This document shows positions 43,386 through 57,700 of a DNA stretch of 64,000 nucleotides, piece by piece. Origin of the DNA: Cladocopium goreaui (taxonomy: Eukaryota > Sar > Dinophyceae > Suessiales > Symbiodiniaceae); contig CAMXCT020001757.1 of NCBI GenBank assembly GCA_947184155.2, positions 277,470-341,469 on the forward strand. The letters run 5' to 3'. The notes below the pieces were generated by a model. That model was given only the letters and a program-made list of their open reading frames with translations. It did no database searches and had not been told where the DNA came from. Both the position numbers and the translations under genes were made by a program. Every line of letters begins with the position of its first letter. Position 1 is the stretch's first letter.

Positions 43386-44635
43386 GCAGTGTGTAGTGGA
43401 AAGTGCAGAGTGTAGAGTGTAAAGTGTAGAGTGCGGAGTGTGGAGTGTAAAGTGTGGAGTGAGGAGTGAGGAGTGTAAAATGTAAAGTGTGGAGTGGGAA
43501 GCGAAAAATGTACAGTGTAGAGTGTGGAGTGGAAACTGTAGAGTGTGGAGTGTGGAGTGTAATTAAAGGTGTAAAGTGTGAACTGTGGGGTGTACAATGT
43601 AAAGTGTGGAGTGTGGAGTGAGGAGTGGAAAGTGTGAAGTGTGGAGTGAGGAGTGGAAAGTGTAAAGTGTGGAGTCTAAAGTGTAGAGTGTGGAGTGAGG
43701 AGTCTAAAGTGGAAATTGTGGAGTGTGGAGCGTAAAGTGTAAATTGTGGAGTGAGGAGTGTGGAGTCTAAAGTGTGGAGTGTGGTGTGTGCAGTGGGTAA
43801 AGTGTGGAGTGTGGAGTGTAAAGTGTCGACTGCGGAGTGTGGAGCGTAAAAGTGTGGAGTGTAAAGTGTGGAGTGTAAAGTGTGGAGTGTAAAGCTTGGA
43901 GTGGAAAGCGCGGAGTGTAAATTGTGGAGTGTAGAGTGTAAAGCGTAGAGTGTGGAGTGTAAAGTGTGGAGTGTGGAGTGTAAAGTGTGGAGTGAGGATT
44001 CTAAATTGTAAAGTGTGGAGTGTAGTGTAAAGTGTAGAGTGTAAAGTGTAGACTGTGGAGTGTGGAGTGTAAAGTGTGGAGTGTAAAGTGTGGAGTGAGG
44101 AGTGTAAGTTTAAAGTGTAGAGTGTGGAGTGAGGAGTCTAAAGTATAAATTGCGGAGTGTGGAGTCTAAACTGTAAATTGTGGAGTGTGAAGTGTGGAGT
44201 GGAAAGTGTAGTTTGTGGAGTGTGGAGTGTAAAGTGAGGAGTGTGGAGTGTAAAGTGTGGAGTGAAGAGTGTGGAGTGTGTAAAGTGTAGAGTGTGGTTG
44301 AGTGTGGTGGAGTGTGGTGGAGTGTGGGGTGTAGAGTGTGGAGTGTGGTGGAGTGTGGTGGAGTGTGGGGTGTAGAGTGTGGAGTGAGGAGTCTAAAGTG
44401 TAAATTGTGGAGTGTAGAGTGTAAAGTGTAGAGTGTGAAGGGGGAGTGGAAAGTGTGGAGTGTGGAGTGTAAAGTGAGGAGTGTGGAGTGTAAAGTGTAA
44501 AGTGTGGAGTGAGGAGTGCGTAAAGTGTAGAGTGTGGTGGAGTGTGGAGTGTAGAGTTTGGAGTGTGGAGTGTAGAGTGTGGAGTGTAGAGTGTAGAGCG
44601 TGGAGTGTAAAGTGTAGAGTGTAAAGTGTGGAGCG
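43386..44635. repeat. GTGTGGAGTGTAAA minisatellite (copy 1)
   Basis: About 1.25 kb of 7-bp-based units GTGTGGA, GTGTAAA, GTGTAGA, GTGAGGA in irregular order. Minus-strand TLYTLHSTLHTPHST frames are repeat artefacts. Confidence 0.93.
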
Positions 44636-45660
44636 CATTGTTGCGCCAGCCTTACAAAAGAATTTATGACACGGTATAAAGCAGGTTGGAATGTCACAAA
44701 GTGCCACCCCTGCCACGCAAAACGACATGACAACCTGCTTGGAAACCTTCGAAAAGGAGAGATTTTGCAGCTTCCCCCATAGACACGGCGCAGGAAAACC
44801 AGAGACTCGAGACGAGAGACGTGGGAGCATCAAAACGAGCCTTTCGTGCAAGACTTCCTCCAATTTTCACACTTTGTAGCTTCAGAATCGACGTATTCCT
44901 ACGAGTTTTCATAGGGGCCTCTAAATTTGATTAAATTTGCTACCTCAAAATTTCGTGCGAGGCTTCCGTCAATTTTTCAGCACATCTCACAAAATGCCAC
45001 GCTTGCCACGGAATCTGCACCTTGTCGCCACTTGACGCAGCCCTGCCAATGCGATTCGCAAAAAACCAGCAACACGACGCGTCTAAAGTGCTGCGCCTGC
45101 CACGAAAACTGCAACGCATCTTCTGAAAACGTTGCAAAAGTTTTTGTGCCTGCCACACAAAATGATTTTCGACACGTTACAAAGCACGTCTGAATGTCAC
45201 GAAGTGCCATGCCTGCCACGCGAAACGAAGCAACGCGACGTTGGAAACATCCAACATGACCCCTTCTGGAGAACTTACGCCATATAGCAATCGCGTGGAC
45301 GGTTGCGAAGGTTGCGGGCGGTTGGGTAACGTCGAGCGAACACACCCTCAACCCCCAGACCCCCAGAGTGAAACGGGAACCCTCGCTACGCATTCGGGAA
45401 AGAAAGGCCCAGGAAGGGAAAGGAAGGGAAGGGAAGTGACAGGAAGGGAAAGGAAGGGAAGGAAGAGAAAGGACGGGAAAGGAAGAGAAAGAAAGGGAAA
45501 GGAAGGGAAAGGAAAGGAGAGGTTGATTTGGAAATCAGCCGCCATCGCATGACCGTGCCCAAATGAGCTTGCTTGGCTATTGTACACTGTCACTCAATGT
45601 TTCCGTGCAGAGATGAAAAAAATGAAATTTGCAGTGAATGCGTCCATACGGTTCATCTTC
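44636..45660. repeat. Composite repeat unit (copy 1): spacer plus purine array
   Basis: About 0.75 kb of spacer (GCGCATTGTTGCGCCAGCC..., ACGGTATAAAGCAGGTTGG, GCCTGCCACGCAAAACGA repeats), then a (GGGAAAGGAA)n tract at about 45,410-45,520, then GAGAGGTTGATTTGGAAATC... and a tail ending CATCTTCTAAAAAAAGCTGG. The same order recurs at 60,026-61,379. Confidence 0.85.
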
Positions 45661-46610
45661 TAAAAAAAGCTGGCAAGAGGCGAAAAGGAAATACACCAAT
45701 TATTACTCAAATTTGTTTGCTGTCGTTTTGCTTTTGGGTTCTCAGGCCCCCCCTTGTTTCCCAAAAGCATCTTCGATGCTTGGGTTCTCGTTTAGTCTTT
45801 TAACCGCGTGGGGAGCGAGCTGGTTTGAACGGTGGTGTGCGGACGGCGTGGGTGCAAGGGAAAGGAAGGGAAAGGAAAGGAAAGGAAGGGAAAGGAAGGG
45901 AAAGGAAGGGAAAGGAAGGGAAAGGAAGGGAAAGGATGGGAAAGGAAGGAAAAAGGAAGGGAAAGGAAGGAAAAAGGAAGGGAAAGGAATGAGTGGGAAA
46001 AGAAGACGCTGGAGATCAGCGAGCTTGGCTGCGCGGACGGCTGCCGACGGGAAATGAGTGCGGATTTGCGCGGACGGCTGCGGACGGCGTGGGTGCACGG
46101 GAGTGGCTGGAAATGGGTAGGGAGAAGAAGCCGCTGGTGATGAGCGAGCTTGGCTGCGCGGACGGCTGCGGACGGGAAATGGGTGCGGAATTGCGCGGAC
46201 GGCTGCAGACGGCGTGGGTGCAAGGGAGTCGCTGGGAATGGGTGGGGAGAAGAAGTCGCTGGTGATGAGCGAGCTTGGCTGCGCGGACGGCTGCGGACGG
46301 GAAATGGGTTCGGAGAAGTGCGCGGACGGTTGCGGACGTCGTGGGTGCAACGGAGTGGCTGGAAATGGGTGAAGAAAAAAAAGCCGCTGGTGATGCGAGC
46401 TTGGCTGCGCGGACGGCTGCGGACGGCAAATGGCTGCGGAGAATTGCGCGGACGGCTGCGGACGGCGTGGGTGCAAGGGAGTGGCTGGAAATGGGTGGGG
46501 AGAAGAAGCCGCTGGAGATCAGCGAGCTTGGCTGCGCGGACGGCTGCGGACGGGAAATGGGTGCGGAGAATTGGGCTGCGGACGGCGTGGGTGCAAGGGA
46601 GTGGCTGGAA
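45661..46610. repeat. Composite repeat: leader (copy 3), purine array, short 126-bp satellite
   Basis: CTGGCAAGAGGCGAAAAGGA (also at 63,028) leads to the hairpin leader at 45,760, the purine array at 45,856-45,990 and about five 126-bp satellite units to 46,610. Confidence 0.85.
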
Positions 46611-48222
46611 ATGGGATGGCCCAGCATAGAACCCAGGAACGCCCAACATAGTCCCAAGCTGGGCCAACATAGGGCCAAGACGACCCAACAAAACCCAACA
46701 TAGTCCCAACATAGTCCCAATATGGCCCCAAGATAGGCCAACACAGAGCCAAGATGGCCCACATAGAACCCAGGAACGCCCAACATAATCCCAAGATGGG
46801 CCAACATAGGCCCAAGACGACCCAACAAACCCCAACATAGTCCCAACATAGTCTCAAGATGGTCCAACATAAACCTAAAATAAAGTGAACATAGGCCCGA
46901 AGCAACCCCAGGGCAGCAACATAGTCCCAAGATGGGCCAAAGACAACCCAACAAAACCCAGCATAGGCCCAAGACAACTCAACAAAACCCAACGTAGTCC
47001 CAACAAAAATAAAGTGAACATAGGCCCAAAGCAACCCAACAGTCCCAACAGTAGCTGCAACAAAGAAGTTTTCACGTGCGTTTGGCTATATTAGTCTTCC
47101 TCCTCTAGAAAAGGGGGGAGTGGGGGAGGACGGTGTAGGTGAGTGCGGGGGCCCGGTTTGACGAGTGTTTAGCCGCTGCATCCACTTGGTTAAGAGTTCA
47201 TGCGTTCACAGTACGAGCAGCAAAGCAGCAAACGGAACATACTAGCATATTCCGAGACGCACCGCAAAGAATAGCACCAACAACATCAACGAGCTCAACA
47301 GCACAACAACCTCTAAGACAACGAGAACAGAAACAAGGATAACCAGAAGACAACAAGAACATCAGCAAGAACAAGATTGGCACTAACATAGTCCCAAGAT
47401 GGGCCAACATAAACCCAAAATAAAGTGAACGTAGGCCCAAAGCAACCCAACACTAGCTGCAACAAATAAGTTTTCACGTGCGTTTAGCTATAGTTTTCCT
47501 GCTCTAGAAAAGGGGGGAGTGGGGGAGGACGGTGTAGGTGAGCGCGGGGGTTACGGAAAGCGTTTCAAACGCTTGGAAGTTTGCCGGTAGGTGAAAAGGG
47601 GGGGTGTAAATCACTTTTGGGGACGTGTCTACACAATGCATGCATGACAGTTTGCATGTTGTACATGACATTTTCATAGAATTCATTATTTCCACTGCGC
47701 CACTTCGCTGGCTCAAGACTACCGCATTACCGCGTAGAAAAGAGTGCAGCGGCCTCTGTTTGACCACAAGGGTTTCCCGTGCCATCGAAAAACAACATGG
47801 TTTCAATGCATGTCACATACTGGCACGCTTTCCGTTTTTTTCCGAACCGGTTTGCAGATTTTGGGGTTCCAAATGGGTGTTGAGGAGGTGCAAAAAACAT
47901 TGTAAATAACAGTAAAAGCTGCTCTTTGGGCAGAATTACAAGGAGTCAAGTTGCTGCAAAAAGTGCGTTTTACCTGCACGAGAGCCAAATTTTGTCGTTT
48001 TTGTTGTTTCGAGGGAGGCGGACCTAAAACGTGCTATCTGCAAAAAACACTGCAAATACCGTGAAAAACTGGCTTGGAAACATGTTTTCATACAACTTTT
48101 GCACTTTGATATCCTTTCTTCGTTCTACATAGTCCCAAGACGGCGCAACATAGCCCCAAGACAGGCCAACACAGAGCCAAGATGGCCCAACGACGCTTGG
48201 AAGTTTTTCCGGTAGGTGAAAA

Positions 48223-48250
48223 GGGGGGGGGGGGGGGGGGGGGGGGGGGG
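48223..48250 (+). repeat. G28 homopolymer
   Basis: Uninterrupted run of 28 G at the junction between truncated module copies. Shorter G runs occur near 49,945, 50,920, 51,310 and 52,080. Confidence 0.9.
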
Positions 48251-51200
48251 TACAGATTTGCAGATTTTGAGGTTCCAAATGGGTGTTGAGGAGGTGCAAA
48301 AACATTGTAAATTACATTAAAATTTGCTCTTTGGGGAGACTTGCAAGGAGTCAAGTTGCTGCAAAAAGTGCGTTTTACTTGCACGAGAGCCAATTTTTGT
48401 CGTTTTTGTTGTTTCGAGGGAGGTGGGCCTAAAACGTGCTATGTGTAAAAAACACTGCAAATACCGTATACCGTGAAAAACTGGCTTCTTTGCACTTTGA
48501 TGTCCTTTCTTCGCTCTACATAGTCCCACGACGGCGCAACATGGCCCCAAGATAGGCCAACACAAAGCCAAGATGTCCCAACATAGAACCCAGGAACGCC
48601 CAACATAGTCCCAAGATGGGCCAACATAGGCATAGGCCCAAGACGACCCAACAAAACCCAACATGGTCCCAACATAGTCCCAGGATGGCCTCAAGATAGG
48701 CCAACAGAGAGCCAAGATGGCGCAACATTGACCTCAGCAACACCCAACATAGTCCCAAGATGGGCCAACATAGGCCCAAGACGTCCCAAGATGGTCCAAC
48801 GTAAACCTAAAGTAAAGTAAACGTAGCCCCGAAGCAATGAAATAAAGTGAACATGGGCCCGAAGCAACCCCGGCGAGGCAACATAGTCCCAAGATGGGCC
48901 AAAGACAACCCAACAGAACCCAGCATAGGCCCAAGGCAACTCAACAAAACCCAACCTAGTCCCAATATAGTCCCAAGATGGGCCAACATAGACCCAAAAT
49001 AAAGTGAACATAGACCCAAAGCAACCCAACAGTAGCTGCAACAAATAAGTTTTCACGTGCATTTGGCTATATTAGTTTTCCTCCTCTAAAAAAGGGGGGA
49101 GTGTGGGGGAGGACGGTGTAGGTGAGTGCGGGGGCCCGGTTTGACGAATGTTTGGCCGCTGCATCCACTGGGTTAAGAGTTCATGCACTCACAGTACGAG
49201 CAACAAAGCAACAAACGGAACATACTAGCATATTCCGAGACGCACCGCAAAGAATAGCACCAACAACATCAACGAGCTCAACAGCACAACAACCTCTAAG
49301 ACAACGAGAACCGAAACAAGACAACCAGAAGCACAACAAGAACACCAGCAAGAACAAGATTGGCACCAACATAGTCCCAAGATGGGCCAACATAAACCCA
49401 AAATAAAGTGAACCTAGGCCCAAAGCAACCCAACAGTAGCTGCAACAAATAAGTTTTCACGTGCATTTGGCTATATTAGTTTTCCTCCTCTAAAAAAGGG
49501 GGGAGTGTGGGGGAGGACGGTGTAGGTGAGTGCGGGGGCCCGGTTTGACGAATGTTTGGCCGCTGCATCCACTTGGTTCAGAGTTCAAACATAAACCGAA
49601 AATAAAGTGAACGTAGGTCCAAACCAACCCAACACTAGCTGCAACAAATAAGTTTTCACGTGCGTTTGGCTATATTAGTTTTCCTCCTCTAGAACAGGGG
49701 GGAGTGGGGGAGGACGGTGTAGGTGAGTGCGGGGGCCCGGTTTGACGAGTGTTTGGCCGCTGCATCCACTTGGTTCAGAGTTCATGCACTCACAGTACGA
49801 GCCACCAAGCAAGAAACGGAACACTGACGGAAAGCGTTTCAAACGCTTGGAAATTTGCCGGTAGGTGAAAAGGGCGGGTGGGGGGGGGCGGCACAGATGA
49901 CGGAAAGCGTTGGAAACGCTGAGACGTTTATCTGCGGGAGCCATGGGGGGGGGGGGGGTGGGGGGGACAGGGTGATTTGCAGACTTTTGGGGTCAAAATC
50001 GGCGTTGGAAATTTTGCTATAAATTACAGTAAAAACTGCTCTTTGGGGAGAATTACAAGGAGTCAAGTTGCTGCATCGCGCAACATGCCCCAAGATAGGC
50101 CAACACAGAGCCAAGATGGCCCAACATAGAACCCAGGAACGCCCAACATAGTCCCAAGCTGGGCCAACATAGGCCCAAGACGACCCAACAAAACCCAACA
50201 TAGTCCCAAGATGGCCCCAAGATAGAGCCAAGATGGCCCAACATACAACCCAGGAACGCCCAACATAATCCCAAGATGGGCCAACATAGGCCAACAAACC
50301 CCAACATAGCCTCAACAAGTAGTCCCAAGATGCTCCAACATAAACCCCAAGACGGCGCAACATGCCCCAAGATAGGCCAAGCAAAGAAGCACCAACAACA
50401 TCAACGAGCTCACAACAACCTCTAAGACATTACAGTAAAAACTGCTCTTTGGGGAGAATTACAAGGAGTCAAGTTGCTGCATCGCGCAGCATGCCCCTAG
50501 ATAGGCCAACACAGAGCCAAGATGGCCCAACATAGAACCCAGGAACGCCCAACATAATCCCAAGCTGGAACATAGGCCCAAGACGACCCAACAAAACCCA
50601 ACATAGTCCCAAGATGGCCCCAAGATAGAGCCAAGATGGCCCAACATAGAACCCAGGAACGCCCAACATAATCCCAAGATGGGCCAACATAGGCCAACAA
50701 ACCCCAACATAGCCTCAACAAGTAGTCCCAAGAAGCTCCAACATAAACCCCAAGACGGCGCAACATGCCCCAAGATAGGCCAAGCAAAGAAGCACCAACA
50801 ACATCAACGAGCTCACAACAACCTCTAAGACAACGAGAACCGAAACAAGACAACCAGAAGCACAACAAGAACACCAGCAAGAACAAGCACCAACATAGTC
50901 CCAAGATGCACCAATGGGGGGGGGGGCAGGGTGATGACGGAAAGCGTTGGAAACGCTGAGACGTTTTCTCTGCGGGAGCCATGGGGGGGGTGGGGGGGGA
51001 CAGGGTGATTTGCAGACTTTTGGGGGTCAAAATCGGCGTTGGAAATTTGCTATAAATTACAGTAAAAACTGCTCTTTGGGGAGAATTACAAGGAGTCAAG
51101 TTGCTGCATCGCGCAACATGCCCCAAGATAGGCCAACACAGAGCCAAGATGGCCCAACATAGAACCCAGGAACGCCCAACATAGTCCCAAGCTGGAACAT

Positions 51201-53459
51201 AGGCCCAAGACGACCCAACAAAACCCAACATAGTCCCAAGATGGCCCCAAGATAGAGCCAAGATGGCCCAACATAGAACCCAGGAACGCCCAACATAAGG
51301 AGCCATGGGGGGGGGGTGGGGGGGGCAGGGTGATTTGGGTGTTGGAAATGGAAAAAACACCGTAAATTACAGTAAAAATTGCTCTTTGGGGAGAATTACA
51401 AGGAGTCAAGTTGCTGCATCGCGCAACATGCCCCAAGATAGGCCAACACAGAGCCAAGATGGCCCAACATAGAACCCAGGAACGCCCAACATAGTCCCAA
51501 GCTGGGCCAACATTGTAAATTACAGTAAAAACTGCTCTTTGGGGAGAATTACAAGGAGTCAAGTTGCTGCATCGCGCACCATGCCCCAAGATAGGCCAAC
51601 ACAGAGCCAAGATGGCCCAACATAGAACCCAGGAACGCCCAACATATATAGTCCCAAGCTGGGCCAACATAGGCCCAAGACGACCCAACAAAACCCAACA
51701 TAGTCCCAAGATGGCCCCAAGATAGAGCCAAGATGGCCCAACATAGAACCCAGGAACGCCCAACATAATCCCAAGATGGGCCAACATAGGCCAACAAACC
51801 CCAACATAGCCTCAACAAGTAGTCCCAAGATGCTCCAACATAAACCCCAAGACGGCGCAACATGCCCCAAGATAGGCCAAGCAAAGAAGCACCAACAACA
51901 CCAACGAGCTCACAACAACCTCTAAGACAACGAGAACCGAAACAAGACAACCAGAAGCACAACAAGAACACCAGCAAGAACAAGCACCAACATAGTCCCA
52001 AGATGCACCAATGGGGGGGGGCAGGGTGATGACGGAAAGCGTTGGAAACGCTGAGACGTTTTCTCTGCGGTAGCCATGGGGGGGGTGGGGGGCACGGTGA
52101 TTTGCAGACTCTTGGGGGTCAAAATCGGTTGAAATGTGCAAAAAAACGCTGTAAATCACAGGAAAAATTGCTTCTTGCGCATGTTTGCGGGGATGCATTC
52201 GCGTCAAAAAAACGCGTTTTTCCTGCATGGGAGCTCAATTTTTGAATTTTTGGTGCTATGTTGCATGCAGCCTTTGGGATGTGTGACGTGCAAAAAACAC
52301 TGTAAATTACAGTAAAAACTGCTCTTTGGGGAGAATTACAAGGAGTCAAGTTGCTGCATCGCGCAACATGCCCCAAGGTAGGCCAACACAGAGCCAAGAT
52401 GGCCCAACATAGAACCCAGGAACGCCCAACATAGTCCCAAACTGGGCCAACATAGGCCCAAGACGACCCAACAAAACCCAACATAGTCCCAAGATGGCCC
52501 CAAGATAGAGCCAAGATGGCCCAACATAGAACCCAGGAACGCCCAACATAATCCCAAGATGGGCCAACATAGGCCACCAAACCCCAACATAGCCTCAACA
52601 AGTAGTCCCAAGATGCTCTAACATAAACCCCAACATGCCCCAAGATAGGCTAAGCAAAGAAGCACCAACAACATCAACGAGCTCACAACAACCTCTAAGA
52701 CAACGAGAACCAAAACAAGACAACCAGAAGCACAACAAGAACACCAGCAAGAACAAGATTGGCACCAACATAGTCCCAATATGCACCAATCAAGGGGGCA
52801 GGGTGAATTGCAGACTTTTGGGGGTCAAAATGGGTGTTGGAAATAGTCCCAAGATGGCCCCAAGATAGAGCCAAGGTGGCCCAACATAGAACCCAGGAAC
52901 GCCCAACATAATCCCAAGATGGGCCAACATAGGCCAACAAACCCCAACATAGCCTCAACAAGTAGTCCCAAGATGCTCCAACATAAACCCCAAGACGGCG
53001 CAACATGCCCCAAGATAGGCCAAGCAAAGAAGCACCAACAACATCAACGAGCTCACAACAACCTCTAAGACAACGAGAACCGAAACAAGACAACCAGAAG
53101 CACAACAAGAACACCAGCAAGAACAAGCACCAACATAGTCCCAAGATGCACCAATGGCGGGGGGCAGGGTGATGACGGAAAGCGTTTGAAACGCTGAGAC
53201 GTTTTTTCTGCGGTAGCCATGGGGGGGGTGGGGGGGGCACGGTGATTTGCAGACTCTTGGGGGTCAAAATCGGTTGGAAATGTGCAAAAAAACGCTGTAA
53301 ATCACAGGAAAAATTGCTTCTTGCGCATGTTTGCGGGAATGCATTCGCGTAAAAAAACGCGTTTTTCCTGCATGGGAGCTCAATTTTTCAATTTTTGGTG
53401 CTATGTTGCATGCAGCCTTTGGGATGTTTGATGTGCAAAAAACACTGTAACTACCGTGA

Positions 53460-54770
53460 AACCTTCGGAGCAATGTAGAAGCATTTTTTCAACCCCAACG
53501 GGAGAGTAACGTTATTAAGATTCATTTGGGGTGTATTTTGGGCCTATCCTGCGTCATGTCAGGGTCAAGTTGGGGGTTTTGTTTGGCAATTTACGATTTT
53601 GTTGGGCTTATATTGGGCCACTTCGGGCCTATGTTCGGCCCTACAACATATTGGGTCAGTTGGAGGGCTATATGTTGGCCTGATCTTGGCCCAAGTAGCC
53701 ATATTGGGTCATTTCAAGGCTATGTTGGGCCTATCTGGGGTCATGTGCAGGCGTATTGGGCCACTTGGAGGGCTATGTTGAGATCTTGGAGGGCTATAAG
53801 GCCATATGCGGCTAGCCAAGTGTGCTAGAACTAGAACGTTCTTTTTGGCATCAACATAAAGACCTAAAGGAAGATGTGCGTTGACGCGATGCGGGGGCTT
53901 TTTTATTTTGAGGTCTTGGAGGGCTATGTTGGGTTTGTCTAAGACCATTTTTCCTGCATGGGAGCTCAATTTTTGAATTTTTGGTGCTATGTTGCCTGCA
54001 GCCTTTTGGATGTGTGATGTGCAAAAAACACTGTAACTACCGTGAAACCTTCGGAGCAATGTAGAAGCATTTTTTCAATCCCAACGAGAGAGATTGCTTC
54101 TTGCGCATGTTCCTTCGGAGCAATGTAGAAGCATTTTTTCAACCCCAACGGGAGAGTAACGTTATTGAGATTCATTTGGGGTGTATTTTGGGCCTATCTT
54201 GCGTCATTTCAGGGTCAAGTTGGGGGTTTTGTTTGGCAATTTACGATTTTGTTGGGCTTATATTGGGCCACTTCGGGCCTATGTTCGGCCCTACAACATA
54301 TTGGGTCAGTTGGAGGGTTATATGTTGGGCTTATCTTGGCCCAAGTGGCCATATTGGGTCATTTCAAGGCTAGGTTGGGCCTATCTGGGGTCATGTGCAG
54401 GCGTATTGGGCCACTTGGAGGGCTATGTTGAGATCTTGGAGGGCTATAAGGCCATATGCGGCTAGCCAAGTGTGCTAGAACTAGAACGTTCTTTTTGGCA
54501 TCAACATAAAGACCTAAAGGAAGATGTGCGTTGACGCGATACGGGGGCTTTTTTATTTTGAGGTCTTGGAGGGCTATGTTGGGTTTGTCCAAGACCATTT
54601 TTCCTGCATTGGAGCTCAATTTTTGAATTTTTGGTGCTATGTTGCATGCAGCCTTTGGGATGTGTGATGTGCAAAAAACACTGTAACTACCGTGAAACCT
54701 TCGTAGCAATGTAGAAGCATTTTTTCAATCCCAACGGGAGAGTAACGTTATTAAGATTCATTTGGGGTGT
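53460..54770. repeat. Tandem duplication of about 0.6 kb with satellite in reverse orientation
   Basis: Two and a part copies. Landmarks: GGAGAGTAACGTTATTAAG at about 53,503, 54,150 and 54,740; GGCCATATGCGGCTAGCC at about 53,802 and 54,452. The internal TATGTTGGGCCTATC words are the reverse orientation of the surrounding satellite. Confidence 0.85.
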
Positions 54771-57700
54771 ATTTTGTTACGCTGTGCCCCCTTGCTGACT
54801 CGCTTTCCGCTTTCTTCCGGACTGGTTTGCAGATTTTGGGGTTCCAAATGGGTGTTGAGAAGGTGTAAAAAACATTGCAAATTACAGTAAAAACTGCTTT
54901 TCCGGCAGAATTACAAGGAGTCAAGTTGCTGCAAAAAGTGCGTTTTACCTGCATGAGAACCAAATTTTGTCGTTTTTGTTGTTTCGAGGGAGGCAGACCT
55001 AAAACGTGCTATGTGTAAAAAAATGCAAATACCGTGAAAAACTGGCTTGGAAACATGTTTTCATACAACTTTTGCACTTTGATGTCTTGTCTTCCTTCTA
55101 CATAGCCCCAAGACGGCGCAACATAGCCCCAAGATAGGCCAACACAGAGCCAAGATGGCCCAACATAGAACCCAGGCAGGCCCAACATAGTCCCAAGATG
55201 GGCCAACATAGGCCCAAGACGACCCAACAAAACCCAACATAGTCCCAACATAGTCCCAAGATGGTCCAACATAAACCTAAAATAAAGTGAACATAGGCCC
55301 AAAGCAACCCCGGGGGGGCAACATAGTCCCAAGATGGACCAAAGACAACCCAACAAGACCCAACATAGGCCCAAGACAACTCAACAATCTCAACAAAACC
55401 CAACAGTCCCAAGATGGGCCAACATAAGCCCAAAATAAAGTGAACATAGGCCCAAAGCAACCCAACAGTAGCTGCAACAAATATGTTTCCACGTGTGTTT
55501 GGCTATATTAGTTTTCCTCCTCTAAAAAAGGCGGAGTGGGGGGGGGCGGTATAGGTGAGTGCGGGGGCCCGGTTTGACGAATGTTTGGCCACTGCATCCA
55601 CTTGGTTAAGAGTTCATGCATTCACAACGACATAAAGACAGTACGAGCAACAAAGCAACAAACGCAACATACTAGCATATTGCGAGACGCACCGCAAAGA
55701 ACAGCACCAACAACATCAACAACCTCAACAGCACAACAACCTCTAAGACAACGAGAATAGAAGCAAGAACAACCAGAAGCACAACAAGAACACCAGCAAG
55801 AACAAGATTGGCAAATAGCTGCGTCACGGGGAGCGGCATTTGCCTAAAATAAAGTGAACATAGGCCCAAAGCAACTCGGGCAAAATAGTCCCAAGATGGG
55901 CCAAAGGCAACCCAACAAAACCCAACATAGGCCCAAGACAACTCAACAAAACCCAACATAGTCCCAAGATGGGCCAACATAAGCCTAAAATAAAGTGAAC
56001 ATAGGCCCAAAGCAACCCAACAGTAGCTGCAACAAATACGTTTTCACGTGTGTTTGGCCATATTAGTTTTCCTCCTCTAAAAAAGGGGGAGTGGGGGGGA
56101 CGGTATAGGTGAGTGCGGGGGCCCGGTTTGACGAGTGTTTGACCGCTGCATCCACTTGGTTAAGAGTTCATGCGCTCACAACGACATTAAGACAGTACGA
56201 GCAACAAAGCAACAAACGCAACATACTAGCATATTGCGAGACGCACCGCAAAGAACAGCACCAACAACATCAACAACCTCAACAGCACAACAACCTCTAA
56301 GACAACGAGAACAGAAGCAAGAACAACCAGAAGCACAACAAGAACACCAGCAAGAACAAGATTGGCAAATAGCAGCGTCACGGTCACATCTACTCAAAAT
56401 ATAGATCACCATTGTGTTGCATACAATACACTCTACACTACTTCGACCACCTCCAATCGACTCCTCATAGGCACTATATAGATACACCTATGGCATCCAG
56501 CACATGCTGCTTCCAGCGCCGTCTCACCACTTCCCACAGTTCCCGCGCCATCGAACAACAACATGGTGCCAATGCATGCCACATACTGGCACGCTTTCCG
56601 TTTTTTTCCGAACTGGTTTGCAGATTTTGGGGTTCCAAATTGGTATTGAGGAGGTGCAAAAAAACATTGCAAATTACAGTAAAAACTGCTTTTTGGGCAG
56701 AATTACAAGGAGTCAAGTTGCTGCTAAAAGTGCGTTTTACCTGCACGAGAGCCAAATTTTGTCGTTTTTGTTGTTTCGAGGGAGGCGGACCTAAAACGTG
56801 CTATGTGTAAAAAAACATTGCAAATGCCGTGAAAAACTGGCTTGTAAACATGTTTTCATACAACTTTTCTACATAGCCCCAAGACGGCGCAACATAGCCC
56901 CAAGATAGGCCAACACAGAGCCAAGATGGCCCAACATAGAACCCAGGCAGGCCCAACATAGTCCCAAGATAGGCCAACATAGGCCCAAGACGACCCAACA
57001 AAACCCAACTTAGTCCCAACATAGTCCCAAGATGGTCCAACATAAACCTAAAATAAAGTGAACATAGGCCCAAAGCAAGCCAACAGTAGCTGCAACAAAT
57101 ATGTTTCCACGTGTGTTTGGCTATATTAGTTTTCCTCCTCTTAAAAAGGCGGAGTGGGGGTGGCGGTATAGGTGAGTGCGGGGGCCCGGTTTGACGAGTG
57201 TTTGACCGCTGCATCCACTTGGTTAAGAGTTCATGCGCTCACAACGACATTAAGACAGTACGAGCAACAAAGCAACAAACGCAACATACTAGCATATCGC
57301 GAGACGCACCGCAAAGAACAGCACCAAGAACATCAACAACCTCAACAGCACAACAACCTCTAAGACAACGAGAACAGAAGCAAGAACAACCAGAAGCACA
57401 ACAAGAACACCAGCAAGAACAAGATTGGCAAATAGCTGCGTCACGGGGAGCGGCATTTGACCCAACAAAACCCAACATATATAGTCCCAACATAGTCCCA
57501 AGATGGTCCAACATAAACCTAAAATAAAGTGAACATAGGCCCAAAGCAACCCTGGGGGGGCAACATAGTCCCAAGATGGGCCAAAGACAACCCAGCATAG
57601 GCCCAAGACAACTCAACAAAACCCAACATAGTCCCAAGATGGGCCAACACAAGCCCAAAATAAAGTGAACATAGGCCCAAAGCAACCCAACAGTAGCTGC

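Noticed and set aside
43376-44733. TLYTLHSTLHTPHST frames
   Set aside because: Product of the GTGTGGAGTGTAAA minisatellite.
45742-47034. HPRRPQPSAQ... and LCWVLLGRLGPML... frames resembling membrane proteins
   Set aside because: Satellite-derived; the apparent hydrophobic segments are reverse complements of CCCAAGATGGGCCAACATAG.
47050-47390. Possible tRNA-derived SINE (GGTTAAGAGTTCATGC as a B box)
   Set aside because: B-box match is poor, no A box at the right distance, no poly-A or tRNA-like fold; it behaves as a satellite module.
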